Of a DNA stretch of 5,734 nt, positions 5,709 through 5,734 are shown piece by piece. The number at the start of each line of letters is the position of its first letter. Positions within the stretch are counted from its first letter, which is position 1. The notes under the pieces are model-generated. The model had not been told where the DNA came from. It saw only the letters and a list, made by a program, of their open reading frames with translations, and did no database searches. The stretch lies in NCBI GenBank assembly GCA_043783155.1, contig JAYVZS010000044.1:1-5734 (forward strand), read 5' to 3'. Source of the DNA: JAPLDA01 sp043783155 (GTDB taxonomy: Bacteria; Bacteroidota; Bacteroidia; AKYH767-A; 2013-40CM-41-45). The translations under genes and the position numbers were made by a program.

Positions 5709-5733
5709 CCCGGTAGCGAAGCGTATCGGGATC
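5706..5733. repeat. Second palindrome capped by a GCGAAGC mini-hairpin
   Basis: GATCCCGGTA (5706-5715) pairs with TATCGGGATC (5724-5733): nine Watson-Crick pairs plus one G-T wobble. Between them lies GCGAAGC (5716-5722) and a single G (5723). DNA of sequence GCGAAGC is known to fold into an unusually stable mini-hairpin closed by a sheared G-A pair. The element overlaps the previous palindrome by three bases (GAT) and touches the window edge, so it may continue. There is no T-run after it in the visible sequence. Reading: REP-like intergenic repeat, terminator or mobile-element end; it cannot be decided here. Confidence 0.7.
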
Positions 5734-5734
5734 T

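Overview
The window is dominated by one very long gene. A single minus-strand open reading frame of 1,690 codons fills about 88% of it. It encodes a secreted, multidomain cell-surface protein with a C-terminal type IX secretion system (T9SS) signal of the CHU_C / gliding-motility-associated (type B) class. T9SS is confined to the Bacteroidota. The moderate AT content, the A-rich leader without a Shine-Dalgarno sequence, and an upstream match to the Bacteroidota promoter (TTG, 20 bp, TAnnTTTG) point the same way. I cannot fix the genus; a gliding or environmental Bacteroidota is likely.

Layout from left to right on the + strand. Bases 1-377 hold no intact gene. They carry a 5'- and 3'-truncated remnant of a secreted-protein domain on the + strand (141-335), with the tell-tale SYYIVIRHRNSIATWS block. 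The giant gene runs leftward from 5450 to 378. In protein order it has: a signal peptide; an uncharacterised N-terminal domain of about 300 residues; a cysteine-rich domain with 12 Cys in about 146 residues; an Ig-like domain and a PKD-like domain; nine tandem Ig-like repeats of 89-91 residues; a second Ig-like domain and a second PKD domain; and the T9SS sorting domain. The leader, from 5451 to about 5515, contains a well-spaced Bacteroidota promoter. The right end (5643-5733) holds two adjoining, strongly palindromic elements. One of them is capped by GCGAAGC, a sequence known to form an exceptionally stable DNA mini-hairpin.

Functional reading. The protein is probably exported by Sec and then T9SS, and displayed or released as a long stalk-like adhesin with the N-terminal and Cys-rich domains as the likely working end. 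This is inference from architecture; no ligand can be read from the sequence. No partner gene (a porP/sprF-type gene, for example) is visible, so the gene looks monocistronic within this window.

The most interesting points are the higher-order structure of the repeat array, where units 1-2 resemble units 4-5 at an exact 810-bp offset; the matched Ig+PKD pairs flanking the array; the Cys-rich domain; the gene remnant; and the palindromic element at the right edge. I found no convincing wholly new multi-gene system.
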